This document shows, piece by piece, positions 11,771 to 22,125 of a stretch of DNA of 64,000 bases. Below the pieces are notes generated by a model. The model was not told the origin of the DNA and searched no databases. It was given only the letters and a program-made list of their open reading frames with translations. The DNA lies in NCBI GenBank assembly GCA_027257055.1, contig JAPVLO010000115.1, positions 3,162,001-3,226,000 of the forward strand. The letters are read 5' to 3'. Made by a program: the position numbers and the translations under genes. Origin of the DNA: Cephalopachus bancanus. Taxonomy: Eukaryota > Chordata > Mammalia > Primates > Tarsiidae. Position 1 is the first letter of the stretch. Every line of letters starts with the position of its first letter.

Positions 11771-12288
11771 ATTTTTTAAGAGTTAGAGTCGCTGGGCGCA
11801 GTGGCTCAAGCCTGTAATCCCAGCAATTTGAGAGACCGAGGTGAGAAGATTGCCTAAATCCAGATGTTTGAGACCAACCTGAGCAACTTGGTGAGAACTC
11901 GTCTCTACAATAAATCAAAAAAATGTTCTGGGTGTGGTGGTGCATGCCTGTAGTTCCAACTACTTGGAAAGCTGAGGCGGAAGGATTGCCTGAGCCCAGC
12001 AGGTCAAGACTATGGTGTCCGTCAGTGTGCCACTGCACTCCAGCCCGGCCAACAGAGTGAGACTACAACTCAAGAAAATAAAATAAAAGGGTCAGAGTCT
12101 TGCTCTGTTGACCAGGACAGAGTGCAGTGTCACGATGACAGTTCACTGCAGTCTCAACCTCCTGGGCTCAAGTGATCCTCTCACCTCAGCCTCCCTGAGT
12201 AGCTTAGGATTACAGACATACACTACCATACCTGATGAATTTTTTTTTCCTGTAGAGATAGGGTCTTGCTACGTTGCTCAGACTGATC
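11771..12288 (-). mobile_element. Alu, minus strand, split by another Alu
   Basis: The T-rich head and first bases lie at 11771-11790 and the body at 12087-12288. The AAATATATTT (11761-11770) and AAATACATTT (12289-12298) copies are a plausible target duplication. The element inserted beside the 5' end of the RPS28 retrocopy. Confidence 0.82.
11791..12086 (+). mobile_element. Alu nested inside a minus-strand Alu
   Basis: Full dimer with linker CAATAAATCAAAAAAATG. It is flanked by AAGAGTTAGAGTC (11778-11790) and AAGGGTCAGAGTC (12087-12099), a duplicated piece of the host Alu. Confidence 0.9.
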
Positions 12289-12298
12289 AAATACATTT

Positions 12299-12981
12299 TT
12301 AAAGGACGACCCCAAATAGTGTGTCTTCAAAAACAAAAACTAAGGAAAAACTCGTAAAATACTTCTGTTAGTCTGGCTGAAGCAGCATCAACAAACAACC
12401 ATACCGCTGACCTCTTTCTTCTCTCCTTGATGCTGGAATACCCAGCCACAGCACCTGGAGCAAACACACGCTGCTTTCCATGCCCGGAAACCTGGGAACC
12501 CAGTCTTGGCCAACACACAGCAGGAGCAGCTCACCTTTGCAAAGGGGCCCTTCCCGGGTCTTCACGCCCTGCTTTCCCTCCTACCCGCTCTCTTTCCAGC
12601 ATGCACATCTGGTTTCCCTTCAGCACAAGTTTCACAATGGACAGATTTTGCACTTCAAGGATTTATGGTTCCTGCCGCCCCTCCTCGCTTTTGATATGAT
12701 TCCATTATGTGCTTAAAATCTGGGCCACGCTCTTGGCTCCGGGGAGCTGTTTATGACAATTCTTTTATGGCCTTAAATCGCTCACCGTTAAGAACCTGGT
12801 CGTGTTCAGAAGCAATGACTAGTTGCTAAGATAGAAAATCGCAACATAGCTCAGATGATTGCTTGAAAAGTTTCTTCCTAGAAGATTAATTAAGGCTAGT
12901 GCTCGCCTGGCAGGTAAATCCTCTGAGCAACGCCTCTGACCCTGTTCTGCTCTGTTCATCGGCTGCTGGAGAAACTAATTT
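12299..12981. other. Intergenic, unique
   Basis: Nothing recognised. Moderate GC in the first half, AT-rich around 12700-12900 with TTATGACAATTCTTTTATGG. Confidence 0.5.
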
Positions 12982-12994
12982 AAAACCAAACCCA

Positions 12995-13305
12995 GCTGGG
13001 CTCGGTGGCTCAATCTGTAATCCCGTGCCTTTGGGAGGCTGAGGTGAGTGGATTGCCTGAGCCCGCGGGTTCGAGACCTGCCTGGGCAGGTGAGACCTCA
13101 TCTCTACAATAAATCAAAAAATTAGCCGGGCGTGGTAGCACGTGCCTGTAGTTCCAGCTACTTGGAAGGCTGAGCAGAAGGATCGCCAGAATCCAGCAGG
13201 TCGAGGCTGCGGTGGCCGGGAGCAGCCACTGCCCTCCAGTCTGGGCGACAGAGTGAGACTCCAACTCAAAAAAATTAAAATAAAATAAAATAAAAATAAA
13301 TAAAT
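12995..13305 (+). mobile_element. Alu, young lineage-specific type (first of a tandem pair)
   Basis: Full dimer with GAGCCCGCGGGTTCGAGACC and an A-rich TAAAATAAAA tail. The perfect duplication AAAACCAAACCCA flanks it at 12982-12994 and 13306-13318. Confidence 0.95.
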
Positions 13306-13318
13306 AAAACCAAACCCA

Positions 13319-13596
13319 GGCCGGGCACAGTGGCTCACGCCTATAATCCCAGCACTTTGGGAGGCCGAGGTGAGAGGATTGCCTGAGCCCATGGGTTCGA
13401 GACCAGCCCGGGCAATTTGGCAAGACCTCATCTCTACAACAAACCCAAATTATCTGGGTATGTATGGTGGCATGTGCCTGTAGTTCCAGCTACTTGGAAG
13501 GCCGAGGCAGAAGGATCACCTGAGCCCAGCAGATCGAGGCTGCACTCCAGCCTGGGTGACAGAATGAGACTCTGACTCAAAAAAATAAAAAATAAA
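13319..13596 (+). mobile_element. Alu, lineage-specific type (second of a tandem pair)
   Basis: Begins GGCCGGGCACAGTGG immediately after the 3' target copy of the previous Alu. A third copy, AAAAGTAAACCCA, follows its tail at about 13598-13610. The right arm has a short internal deletion. Confidence 0.95.
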
Positions 13597-13879
13597 TAAA
13601 AGTAAACCCAGTTACTTCCTCCTGTCCACTGTGGTAGAGACACCACTGAAAGAAGGGTTGGAAAAAATAAAAAAACCAACACCACAAACCCTCCCTCTGG
13701 ATAACTAATGCCATTGAGAACCATTATTCTCTTCCATCTCTGCATTACACTTTTCAGAAGGCAAAGAATTTCAGGACTCAGGAGCCAACATGTTTATCTT
13801 CAACCTTTGGCCAAGGGCATCCCTTGACCAAGGTTCTTTTTGCCTCTCAACTCCCTCTCTGCCATCCCTCTTTTCCCTC

Positions 13880-14270
13880 AACAGCCAGAGATCTTCCTAT
13901 AAGGCAACAGCTAATCACACCACCCCCCTGCTTGAAATGGATCCTTGTAATTCAGGTGATAAAGCCCAGACTTCTCAGCTGCCCAGGGCCACACATGAGT
14001 GCTAATCTGCATATTCAGCCTTATGTCCTCTCCTCTGCCATGACTCCCGCCTTCACTCATAGTGCTTGGTCAGCATCCTGGAGCTTTCTTGACCTTCCCC
14101 ATCCCAGAGCAGTTGTTTAAGCTGTTGCCTCCTCCTGGAATATCCTCTTCGGTGCCTGCCTGTTCAACCTCCTTCTCCACTGGAGGATGAATGCCCACTT
14201 TGCCCTGCAAGAGTGCCCAGCCTTCCTCTCCCCATCCTCTGCCCTTGGTAGCCCCTGGGAACTCTGTGTC
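13880..14270 (+). mobile_element. L2 fragment, sense
   Basis: CTGCTTGAAATGGATCC, TCATGCTGGTC-type middle, CTCCTCCTGGAATATCCTC and TTCAACCTCCTTCTCCAC follow L2 order. Confidence 0.65.
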
Positions 14271-14361
14271 TATGTGTCTGAGGTCACTGCAGAAGCTTCC
14301 TGGAAACACCCCTAGAAAGAGGGTGGCACAAGACCATGTCACCATCCTCTGGTTCTGAATG

Positions 14362-14502
14362 TAGGGTTGCCAGTTAAAACACAGGCTACTCAGTTACTTT
14401 TTCATTTTAGATAAGCAACAAATAGTTTTTAGTGTAAGTATGCCCCAAATACTATGTGGGCATCCTGTGTTTTTGTTTGCTAAATCTGACAACCCTACCT
14501 GG
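14362..14502. mobile_element. Palindromic short-TIR DNA transposon (MER53-like)
   Basis: It begins GTAGGGTTGCCA and ends TGACAACCCTAC, giving 12-base terminal inverted repeats with one mismatch, with AT-rich partly self-complementary DNA between them. The layout recalls the ancient mammalian MER53-type MITE. The name comes from memory and is not checked. Confidence 0.6.
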
Positions 14503-14659
14503 TTGGGAACTCGGGGACACTCCAGGAAGAGCTGAGGACCAGGTGGCAGCAATTTGTGGAGAGGAAGGTAGTGCTGAGGCCTGGGCAAAAGGTGGGGCAT
14601 GTCCCCCCGACCCTCCTCCTGGATGATTGCTCCTGGGAGGCGGCATACGGCTGTGCAGA

Positions 14660-14868
14660 GCAAGACTCCAGAACCAGCCTGCCTGGATTTGAATTTCAGC
14701 TCTGCCATTTGCTAGTTACCTTGGTCAAGATAACTAGCTTTTCCATGCCTCAGTTTCCCCATCTGTAAAATGGGAATAACTGACTTTATGTGGTTATAAG
14801 AATTAAATAAATTAATATTTGCGCAGTACTTAGAGCTGTCCTTAACACATAGTAAGTGCTATGCCCAC
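14660..14868 (+). mobile_element. MIR, sense, nearly complete
   Basis: GCCTGGATTTGAATTTCAGC, CATGCCTCAGTTTCCCCATC, GTAAAATGGGAATAAC and ACACATAGTAAGTGCTATG are well preserved. Confidence 0.85.
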
Positions 14869-14874
14869 ATTTCC

Positions 14875-15101
14875 TTTTTTTTTTTTTTTTTGAATTGGAG
14901 TCTCACTCCATTGACCAGGCTGAAGTGCAGTGGCACACTCACGGACACTTCAGCGTTGACCTTCCACCTAGGCCTTCCAAGTAACCAGAACCACAGGCTC
15001 GCATTACTGCACCCAGTTAATTTTTTTTAATTTATTGTAGAGAGGGGGTCCCCCCAAGTTGCCCAGGCTGATCTCAAACTCGCGGGCTCAGGCAATCCAT
15101 A
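14875..15101 (-). mobile_element. Alu, partial, minus strand
   Basis: T-rich head, right arm and part of the left arm. It stops at GGGCTCAGGCAATCCAT and runs into MIR-like sequence. Confidence 0.88.
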
Positions 15102-15204
15102 CCTGCTTTTTATAGATGAGGAAGCAGAAGCACAGAGCGGTAGTCTAGGATTGTGACCCAGGAAGGATTCCATAACTCACTCGACTGTAGTAAACCGTGA
15201 CCCA

Positions 15205-15760
15205 CATTATTTCACTCATCATTCAGCCATTCATCCCTTTATTAAGCACCTACTGTGTGCCAGTGCTCATGCAGGGGCACTGGAGTAAACAGGAAAGACA
15301 CAGAGCAACCCCCTGTCTGTGGGGCCCATGGACTGATGGGGAAGACCTTGAAGGAGCCTTTGTAAGTATGAGGAGAGGCACTGAAAAGAAAAGAGGCCAT
15401 GGGCCACACAGACTGCAGGGTAGTCTCCCACCCTGGAATGAGACGAGGGAGGCAGTGGGTGCAGTCAAGGAGGGCGTCCCTGTGTAATTACATCTTTGCA
15501 GATTTGGGAAGGTAAACAGGAACAGACAGCCTGGCCAAAGGGCAAGGGAAGAGCCTACCTGACAGAACAGACAGCCTGCAAAGGCCTTGAGCTGAGAAGC
15601 AACTTGGAGTGTTCAAGAAGCTGAAGAATTAAGGGTGTGGCTAGAGGCAGGGTAGGGAGTGGGCTGTAGTGCAGGCCAGCAAAAGGGGGCAGCATCCAGG
15701 ACCCAGGGGTTAGGAGACATGGCCCAATGGGGTTCGCCCAGAGCCCTATGACCCTGCTGC
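15205..15760 (-). mobile_element. L2 fragment, antisense
   Basis: Starts CATTCAGCCATTCATCCCTT, TTAAGCACCTACTGTGTGCC, and continues through GATGGGGAAGACCTTGAAGG to GCAAAGGCCTTGAGC. A long, diverged L2 piece. Confidence 0.68.
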
Positions 15761-16059
15761 AAACATGGAGCAGGGCTGGCTGGAGAGGCAAGACGAGGCT
15801 GGGTGAGGCTGACTGGGGGCGCTGATGAGCTGCACCAAGCAGAAAAAGACAGTTCTAATGAGGCGTCCTGGGCCCTCACCATGAGATTCACTTGAGCCAC
15901 CAAGGACTCTACCTATCTGTGGTGCCAGATGCACAGCACAGGTGCCTGTCACCCATCATCTGGGTCTTTTCCAGTGGAGTTTGGCCTTCCCAGGGCCTCA
16001 TGATGATTGCTCCTGAACTTCTGTTACAATAAGAACATGTCCAACGTCCCACCACTCAA

Positions 16060-16700
16060 AGAGAATGATGCTTGTATCTCTTTCTTGCCATCCTTTCTAC
16101 AGAGGTTGTAGTTTCACATACTTGGAATCACAGTGTTTACTATGCAAGCTTGTGTTTTTTTCTACACGCTGCACAAGCAATTACTTCATGGATCATGATC
16201 ACACCAGCACAATATCTCATGTAGATCTTTCATTGTTTATTTAATCCTCCATTGTTGGACATTTAGGTTAACTATGTTTAGCAAGGAATGTCTTTGCATG
16301 TGGCATATGGCATTTCTCTGCTATCAGAGTTTTAAATAGATTTTTTGAGCGACTAATGGGGTGGAATGGTATACTTTAAATACTCTGGATATTGCATAAG
16401 TATGATTTACCAAAATCTTGTACCAATAGACAGTCCCACCAGTGGTGCTTAAGTGCTGTTTCCTCACTTTACCATGATCAGCACTGAATATTGCTATAAA
16501 ATAATTCATTCCTCACTGAGTGGAACCAAGACCAAAATGCCATGATACTGCACTATCAATGTGCTTTTCCTTGATTGCTAATGAGAATGCATGTTCATTT
16601 ATGAATTAGCTAATAGTTGCTTTTCTTTTTCACCTGAATTGTCGTTTGCTCATTTATATGTCAGTGCTACTTTTGAAAATACTTTGCCTGTGTTCCTAAT
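16060..16700 (-). mobile_element. Old L1 3' region, antisense
   Basis: Landmarks of antisense L1 3' UTR appear in order: TTTATTTAATCCTCCATTG, GGACATTTAGGTTAACTATG, and ACAGTCCCACCAGTGGTG. The copy is diverged (L1M-like). Confidence 0.7.
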
Positions 16701-18039
16701 ATTGTAAAGATGCTTGTCTGCAGGAGGGTGTTGTGAAATAAATAAATGGTGGCATAATGCTACTCATTGGTTTGTCATATATGCTACTAACTTTTTCTCC
16801 CATACTTGGGGGGATCCTGCTGTGCCTCCAGTTGCCCATCTGAGTGGCAGAGCCCCTCTGCTGCCTCAAGGCTGCCTTGAGCCTCGTTCAACACCGCCCG
16901 GCTGCCCCTGTGTCATTTCCTCTGGGCTTAAGTTGCTCCAGATTGTCCTAACGTGAAGAACAAACCCAGGAGCTGTTCCTGGGGAACCCTAGCCCTTCCT
17001 CCTCCTCCAAGTCAGAGCAAGGCCCAGGAAGGGGGTCAGCATGCAGAACTGTAGCCAGAGGAGGAGTGGCAGAGGAGGCAGCTGGCCACTGGGTGACACT
17101 CGAGAGAGGCCTATAGACCTCCAGGCAGAGCGAGGGCTGGAAAGTGGGGGCACCCGCCAGGCTTGGACTGACAGCCATCAACCATGCTACCCAGTGGAAG
17201 CAGGTTATTTGGGGTGACCCACCATGTCATGAGTGGTGGCAGGGCCAGGATCCCAGGATCATACTCTAGCCTAAGCAGCTAGTTACGAGACACAGATGCA
17301 GAAGGCTTGGCTGACATTAATGCATTAGGTAACCTTGTACACAATCACACAATCATTTCTGAGCCTCAGTTTCCTCGTATGTACAACGAGGGCCAGAGAG
17401 GGTCTCAGACACTACCAGTTCTGGATTCTAGGATTCCTGTACTGTCAGGAAAGTAAAAAGACAAACTCCCCTTCTAAGAGATCAGCTGTGAAAAGAACTA
17501 AGTGGGAGAGGGTAGGAACTGGCCTGTCTCCCATCTCCCAGGACAAGAAACCAGCCTCAACCAGCCAAGACTTCTCAGCAAACCTAGGAGGCAGTGTCCA
17601 GACACCTGTGGGATCTTCTGGAAAGCCACACCCCTGGTAGCACCACCTCCTCCTCCCAGCAACTTCTTTTCCAAAACAAACGCCTTGGGAGGAACCAGCT
17701 TTCCTGGAAATGTGGCCATCCCTACCCACTCCTTACACGCATGGGAGCGCGCGTGTGCACACACACGCAATTCTGTAGTCTACACAGCCTGGACTCAGCA
17801 GCGCTTTTTCTCACACCACTGGGTTTTTGCCCAAAGCATGTTTCACATACTCCGCAGAGAGGAGGTGAAGGTCTGCTGTGTGCCACGCAAGACACACAGA
17901 GACCCACAGGCAGATCAACCACAATGTACCCCGAATAAAAGTGAAAGTGGTACAACTTGAGGTTGTTGTACATATAATGAATGAAATATAAAGTAAAATA
18001 GGTGGAGACATAGACAGTGACTGCTCTTGGGGTGCTCAT
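16701..18039. other. Intergenic, unique
   Basis: No gene. A short alternating GC/AC stretch lies near 17745-17770. Several frames at 17335-17960 overlap each other on both strands, which argues against coding. Confidence 0.5.
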
Positions 18040-18300
18040 GTGACCAGGTTGGAATCCAGTGAGAAGAGGGTTGCCTGTCCACCCTGGGAAGGAGCGCTTC
18101 AGGCAGAGGGACCAACAAGCGCAGAGACCCCCACATGGGAGCAGGCTTGGATGTGGAGGGATAAGATCGGACAGTGTGGCCAGAGCACAGCCCAAGGGAG
18201 CATGGCAGATGATGGCTACGATGGGTGAGCATGGCTAGGTACTTGGCTGGGACTCTAGGTGAGAGCAGGAGCCCGCGAAGGGCTTAGAGCAGGGATTTCC
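18040..18300 (-). mobile_element. L2 fragment, antisense
   Basis: GGAGCGCTTCAGGCAGAGGG, CAACAAGCGCAGAGAC, GTGGCCAGAGCACAG and GCGAAGGGCTTAGAGCAGG are L2 landmarks. Confidence 0.62.
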
Positions 18301-18369
18301 TCCAGGAGATCATGGTGTGAGCAGCAGGGACCGTGAAGGGGCAGGAGTGGCCTTCCCACTTTGCTCACT

Positions 18370-18660
18370 GGTTAACTCCTTCTCATCCTTCATATCAACT
18401 CAGTGGCCCCTTCCTCCAGGAAGCCGTTCCCACCTCCGGAAAGCCAAGCAGTCAGATCCCAGGATGCGGCTCCTGGCACCAGCTTCCTCCAGCACACCTC
18501 CCCATGTGGGACTTTAATATTCATCTCTGTGGCTGATGTCTGACTTGCTCATCAGACTCTGAGCTCCTTGGGGACAGGCCCACATCTGCCTCTGCTCACC
18601 TTAAACTCCCAGTACCTTGCACAGAGCCTGGCACAATAAATGGGTGCTCAATAAATGTGA
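18370..18660 (+). mobile_element. L2 3' end, sense
   Basis: CTCATCCTTCATATCAACTC, GAAGCCGTTCCCACC, GAGCTCCTTGGGGACAGG, GAGCCTGGCACAATAAATG and TCAATAAATGTGAACC appear in the order of the L2 3' end. Confidence 0.72.
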
Positions 18661-18801
18661 ACCAAAGAGATAAGCAAATCTCCAGGATCTCAGCAAATTT
18701 TCCACTTCCTCAAGGTGTGGTGTCTTGATTACACTTCCTCCCTCCTCTGTGTATCCCACACCTTATGTCTACCCTCTTCTGTAGAACCCTTCTGTAGAAC
18801 C

Positions 18802-18845
18802 TGTGGGTGTGAGGTGCCTATGGCTGTTGGCACCTCACACCCACA
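18802..18845. repeat. Perfect 17-bp inverted repeat (hairpin)
   Basis: TGTGGGTGTGAGGTGCC at 18802-18818 is the exact reverse complement of 18829-18845. The loop is 10 bases. Confidence 0.95.
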
Positions 18846-18995
18846 CCTGTGCACACACATGCATGCACATAGCAGGCTGTGCTCCAGAAGGCAGGGTGTG
18901 TCCTTTGCTGTACCCCAGTGGACCTCCTTGAATCAGGCGGTGCCTCTGTGCAAAGAAAACTTAACCCATGCCCACTTACCCTCAAAAGACCCCCA

Positions 18996-19284
18996 TGTCA
19001 GGCATAGTGGGTCACACCTGTAATCTTAGAACTTTGGGAGACTGAAGCAGGAGGATTGCTTAAGCCCAGGAGTTCGAGACCAGCCTGGGTAACATAGTGA
19101 GACCTCATCTCTACAAAAAAATAAAAAAATTAGCCTGGCATAGTGGCACCTACTTGTAGTCTCAGCTAGTTGGGAAGGCTGAGGCAGAAGGATTGTCTGA
19201 GTCCAGGAGGTCAAGGCTGTGGTGAGCCATGATTGTGCCACTGCACTCCAACCTAGGCAACAGAACGAGCCCAACTCAAAAAAA
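18996..19284 (+). mobile_element. Alu, AluJ-like
   Basis: Full dimer with an older linker (CTCTACAAAAAAATAAAAAA). An imperfect target duplication AAAAGACCCCCA / AAAAGACTCCAG flanks it. Confidence 0.92.
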
Positions 19285-20039
19285 AAAAGACTCCAGCTTG
19301 GGATCACTAGAGAGTCTACACCCTGAAAGTATGTCAGGGGTCAAGCCCCCTCCTTTGCCCCATTGGGCAGCATCCCACACAGACCCATGGCAGCAGGGCT
19401 GTACCTTCCCCTATTCCACAGCTCCAGAAAAGCACACACACACAAGGGGTCACCTCTGCTTGCAAAGACACAGCAGCTGCCTTCTGCAAGCCAGAGATCA
19501 GCATACACAGACCAAGAAAAACTACTGGGGACAAAAAGCCGGAGCCTCTGACCTCTGGTCTTGTCTAGGAAGGTGGGAAAATTTGGTTAGTATTCTAGGA
19601 CCAACTACCTTTTCCTATAAAAACTTGGTGCCCGTGATCCTTGGTGCTGTTAGACTCCACTTAATTATTCAGCACATTATTTAAATAAATATGTTAGAAA
19701 TAAAATTGTGTTAATAAAAAATAATATTTTACATGCTCTAGAAAAGCTTGGTAATTAAGAAATTCCTTTTGCAGGATAAAATTTATTACACTTTTTGGGG
19801 GGTGCAATTAGCAGTTTGTAGTAAAAGTCTTAAAACAGGCAAGTCTCGTGATCCAATATTTCTATTTCTGAGACCTAATCCAACTTATTAAAAGCCACCC
19901 CAAAATTGAGCTGTAAGAATATTTGTCACACAGCACTTTGTCAGAGCATATGGTTGAAAACAGTCCAAACATCAAGCAGGGAGTTGTCAGTTAATTACGG
20001 CACATCTGTACAATGAAGTAGTCTACATCCAAAACAATG

Positions 20040-20215
20040 ATGACAATAGCAGGCACGTATTGAACACTTACTGTGTTCTGAGGACCACATTAAAAGCTTT
20101 ACATGCATCATCTCATTGAATTCTGCCCACGCTCTGAGTACCATTATCATCTTCATCTCCCAGATGAGAAAACCAGTACCTAAAAGAGTACATTCATTTG
20201 CCCAAAGTCAGACCC
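20040..20215 (-). mobile_element. MIR, antisense, leading into a minisatellite
   Basis: GTATTGAACACTTACTGTG, ATCTCATTGAATTCTGCCC and ATCTCCCAGATGAGAAAACC mark the MIR. Its final part was amplified in tandem. Confidence 0.72.
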
Positions 20216-20367
20216 AGGCAGTAGCTAGGGTTCACACCCAGGCAGTAGCTAGGAGTCACAATCAGGCAATAGCTAGGAGTCACAGTCAGGCAGTAACTAG
20301 GAGTTACATCCAGGTAATAGCTAGGATTCTTACCCAGGCAGTAGCTAGGATTCACACACAGGCAGTT
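20211..20367. repeat. 24-bp minisatellite, about 6.5 units
   Basis: Units of 24 bases share CAGGCAGTAGCTAGG followed by a variable GTCACA/ATTCACAC segment. Unit length is constant and divisible by three. The unit derives from the MIR core CAGCTAG…CCCAGGCAG. Confidence 0.9.
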
Positions 20368-20689
20368 TAACTCCAGATACCACCCTCTTAGTCATTCTAC
20401 TACACAGCCTCAAATGATGCCATTAAAAGAGATAGAGTAAAAGCAAGATTAGCCACATGGAATGGTGTCTGTGATATGCTGATAGGTACAACAAGCAGAT
20501 TATTAAACATGCAGCCTGACCCCATTCCCATGCACACATACAAAGCAAAGGAAAAGGGAATGGAAGCTAACATAGCTAGCATTTTGGTATAGATCTCTGA
20601 GTCGATGGAATTGCTTGGGTTTTTTTTTTTTTAATGTTTTCTTCTGCTTGTGTTTTCTGATTTTTCTATAAAAAAATGTGCTGTCTCAA

Positions 20690-20968
20690 GCCGGGCTCGG
20701 TGGCTCAGCCTGTAATCCCGCGCCTTTGGGAGGCTGAGGTGAGTGGATTGCCTGAGCCCGCGGGTTCGAGACCCGCCTGGGCAGCGAGACCTCATCTCTA
20801 CAATAAATCAAAAAATCAGCCGGGCGTGGTAGCGCATGCCTGTAATTCCGGCTACTCGGAAGGCTGAGGTGGAAGGATCGCCAGATCCCAGCAGTTCGAG
20901 GCTGCGGTGGCCGGGAGCGGCCACCGCACTCTAGTCTGGGCGACAGAGTGAGACTCCAACTCAAAAAA
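20690..20968 (+). mobile_element. Alu, youngest lineage-specific type
   Basis: The best preserved copy in the window. It has CCGGGCTCGGTGGCTCAGCC, a consensus B box GGTTCGAGACC, the linker CAATAAATCAAAAAATCAGC, and GTGGCCGGGAGCGGCCAC in the right arm. A perfect 18-base target duplication AAAAAAATGTGCTGTCTC lies at 20670-20687 and 20969-20986. Confidence 0.97.
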
Positions 20969-21598
20969 AAAAAAATGTGCTGTCTCTATAGTAAGAAAAA
21001 ATAATTTTAAAGTTCAAAAATTAACAGAGATGCCAAATATCATGCCCTGGCATTCAGCTTCGCATAAATGCAAATGTCTGACTGTCAACCTTGCTTTAAG
21101 GATAAACATGACAGCACACATAGGCTCTGCTTGTTCGTTTGGCTCTGCTTCCCTTTGAGGCATCAAGGGCTCTCCAGTTGGGAAGAGACAACACAGATTC
21201 TTCTTATTCCACCCCTCAGCAGACTGCCCCTCACCCACTCCAGAACACCCTCTGAGCACAGGGAGCTGTCCGGCTGAAACACAGGGCTGGGTGAGCTCTG
21301 GCCTGAGAGCCAAGCCCAGGGACCCCACAACCCTGAGAGACCCCATCCCCTGGCTGTGGGTCTCTCAAGACAGCACTTCACCACAAAGTGAAACGCCCAG
21401 GGACAGGAGTCCCAATTCTGCAGCCACATATACCAGGGATCCTCCTGCCCTATTCACCTGTGCCTCCTGGCTCTGTGACATTGGGCAAGCTATTTTTTAT
21501 CTCTGAGAATGTTTCCAATGCCTCAAATAAAGAAATTAAAAGTACTAACTTGGAAGAAAAGTACAACCAGAATCAAAAAATAAGATTATATATACATA

Positions 21599-22095
21599 CC
21601 AAAGGTGCCCAAAAAAGTATACACACTTTAAGCAATGTTAAGAGATGCAATCAGAAGTGTCTGGATGCTGGTGGTAACTCCTTTGAGTACCTCTTATCAT
21701 CACAGAAATTAAACTTGACTTGTATTCATATTATTGAATATTATAATTTTTTTTTTTTAGTTGGAGTCTCACTCTGTCACCCAGACTGGAGTGCAGTGGC
21801 CGCTCCCGGCCACCGCAGCGTCGACCTGCTGGGCTCCGGCGATCCTTCCGCCTCAGCCTTCCAAGTAGCTGGAACTACAGGCACACGCTACCACACCCGG
21901 CTAATTTTTTGATTTATTGTAGAGATGAGGTCTCGGCCCAGGCGGGTCTCGAACCCGCGGGCTCAGGCAATCCACTCACCTCAGCCTCCCAAAGCACGTG
22001 ATTACAGGCTGAGCCACCGAGCCCGGCTGAATATTATAATTTTAATGCAGTTTTTCCTTTCTTAAAATGTGTTTACATATTTTTGGCACCCTCTG
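21599..22095 (+). mobile_element. Decayed mariner-type DNA transposon, split by an Alu
   Basis: Imperfect terminal inverted repeats of about 34 bases start CCAAAGGTGCCC on the left and, read in reverse, CAGAGGGTGCC on the right. Both are flanked by TA (21597-21598 and 22096-22097), the Tc1/mariner target. Between them the frame near 21637-21700 reads NVKRCNQKCLDAGGNSFEYL, which resembles a mariner transposase C-terminus. The left end joins directly to this part, so it is an internally deleted copy. The Alu at 21751-22028 was inserted later. The subfamily is not assigned. Confidence 0.75.
21751..22028 (-). mobile_element. Alu, young type, minus strand, inside a mariner fossil
   Basis: Full dimer. 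A perfect 15-base duplication GAATATTATAATTTT lies at 21736-21750 and 22029-22043. The CGGGTCTCGAACCCGCGGGC segment marks the young type. Confidence 0.96.
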
Positions 22096-22125
22096 TATAT
22101 ATGCATCTATGTATATGTATATATA

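Larger units (their letters stand above)
19880..20582 (+). mobile_element. Old L1 3' region, sense, interrupted by MIR/minisatellite
   Basis: Pieces at 19880-20035 (GTACAATGAAGTAGTCTACA) and 20405-20582 (GATGCCATTAAAAGAGATAG, TGTCTGTGATATGCTGATAG) follow the usual L1 3' UTR order. A MIR with a tandem repeat separates them. Confidence 0.6.

Noticed and set aside
18802..18845. Possible microRNA precursor
   Set aside because: The paired arms are only 17 bases and the flanks do not extend the stem to precursor length. Kept as a hairpin finding only.
20211..20367. Possible CRISPR-like array
   Set aside because: The units are contiguous 24-bp repeats without spacers, derived from a MIR in a primate nuclear genome. 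It is a minisatellite.
20690..20968. Possible tRNA gene from the GGTTCGAGACC B box
   Set aside because: The box belongs to the internal pol III promoter of an Alu. No cloverleaf or acceptor stem is present, and the same box occurs in other Alus.
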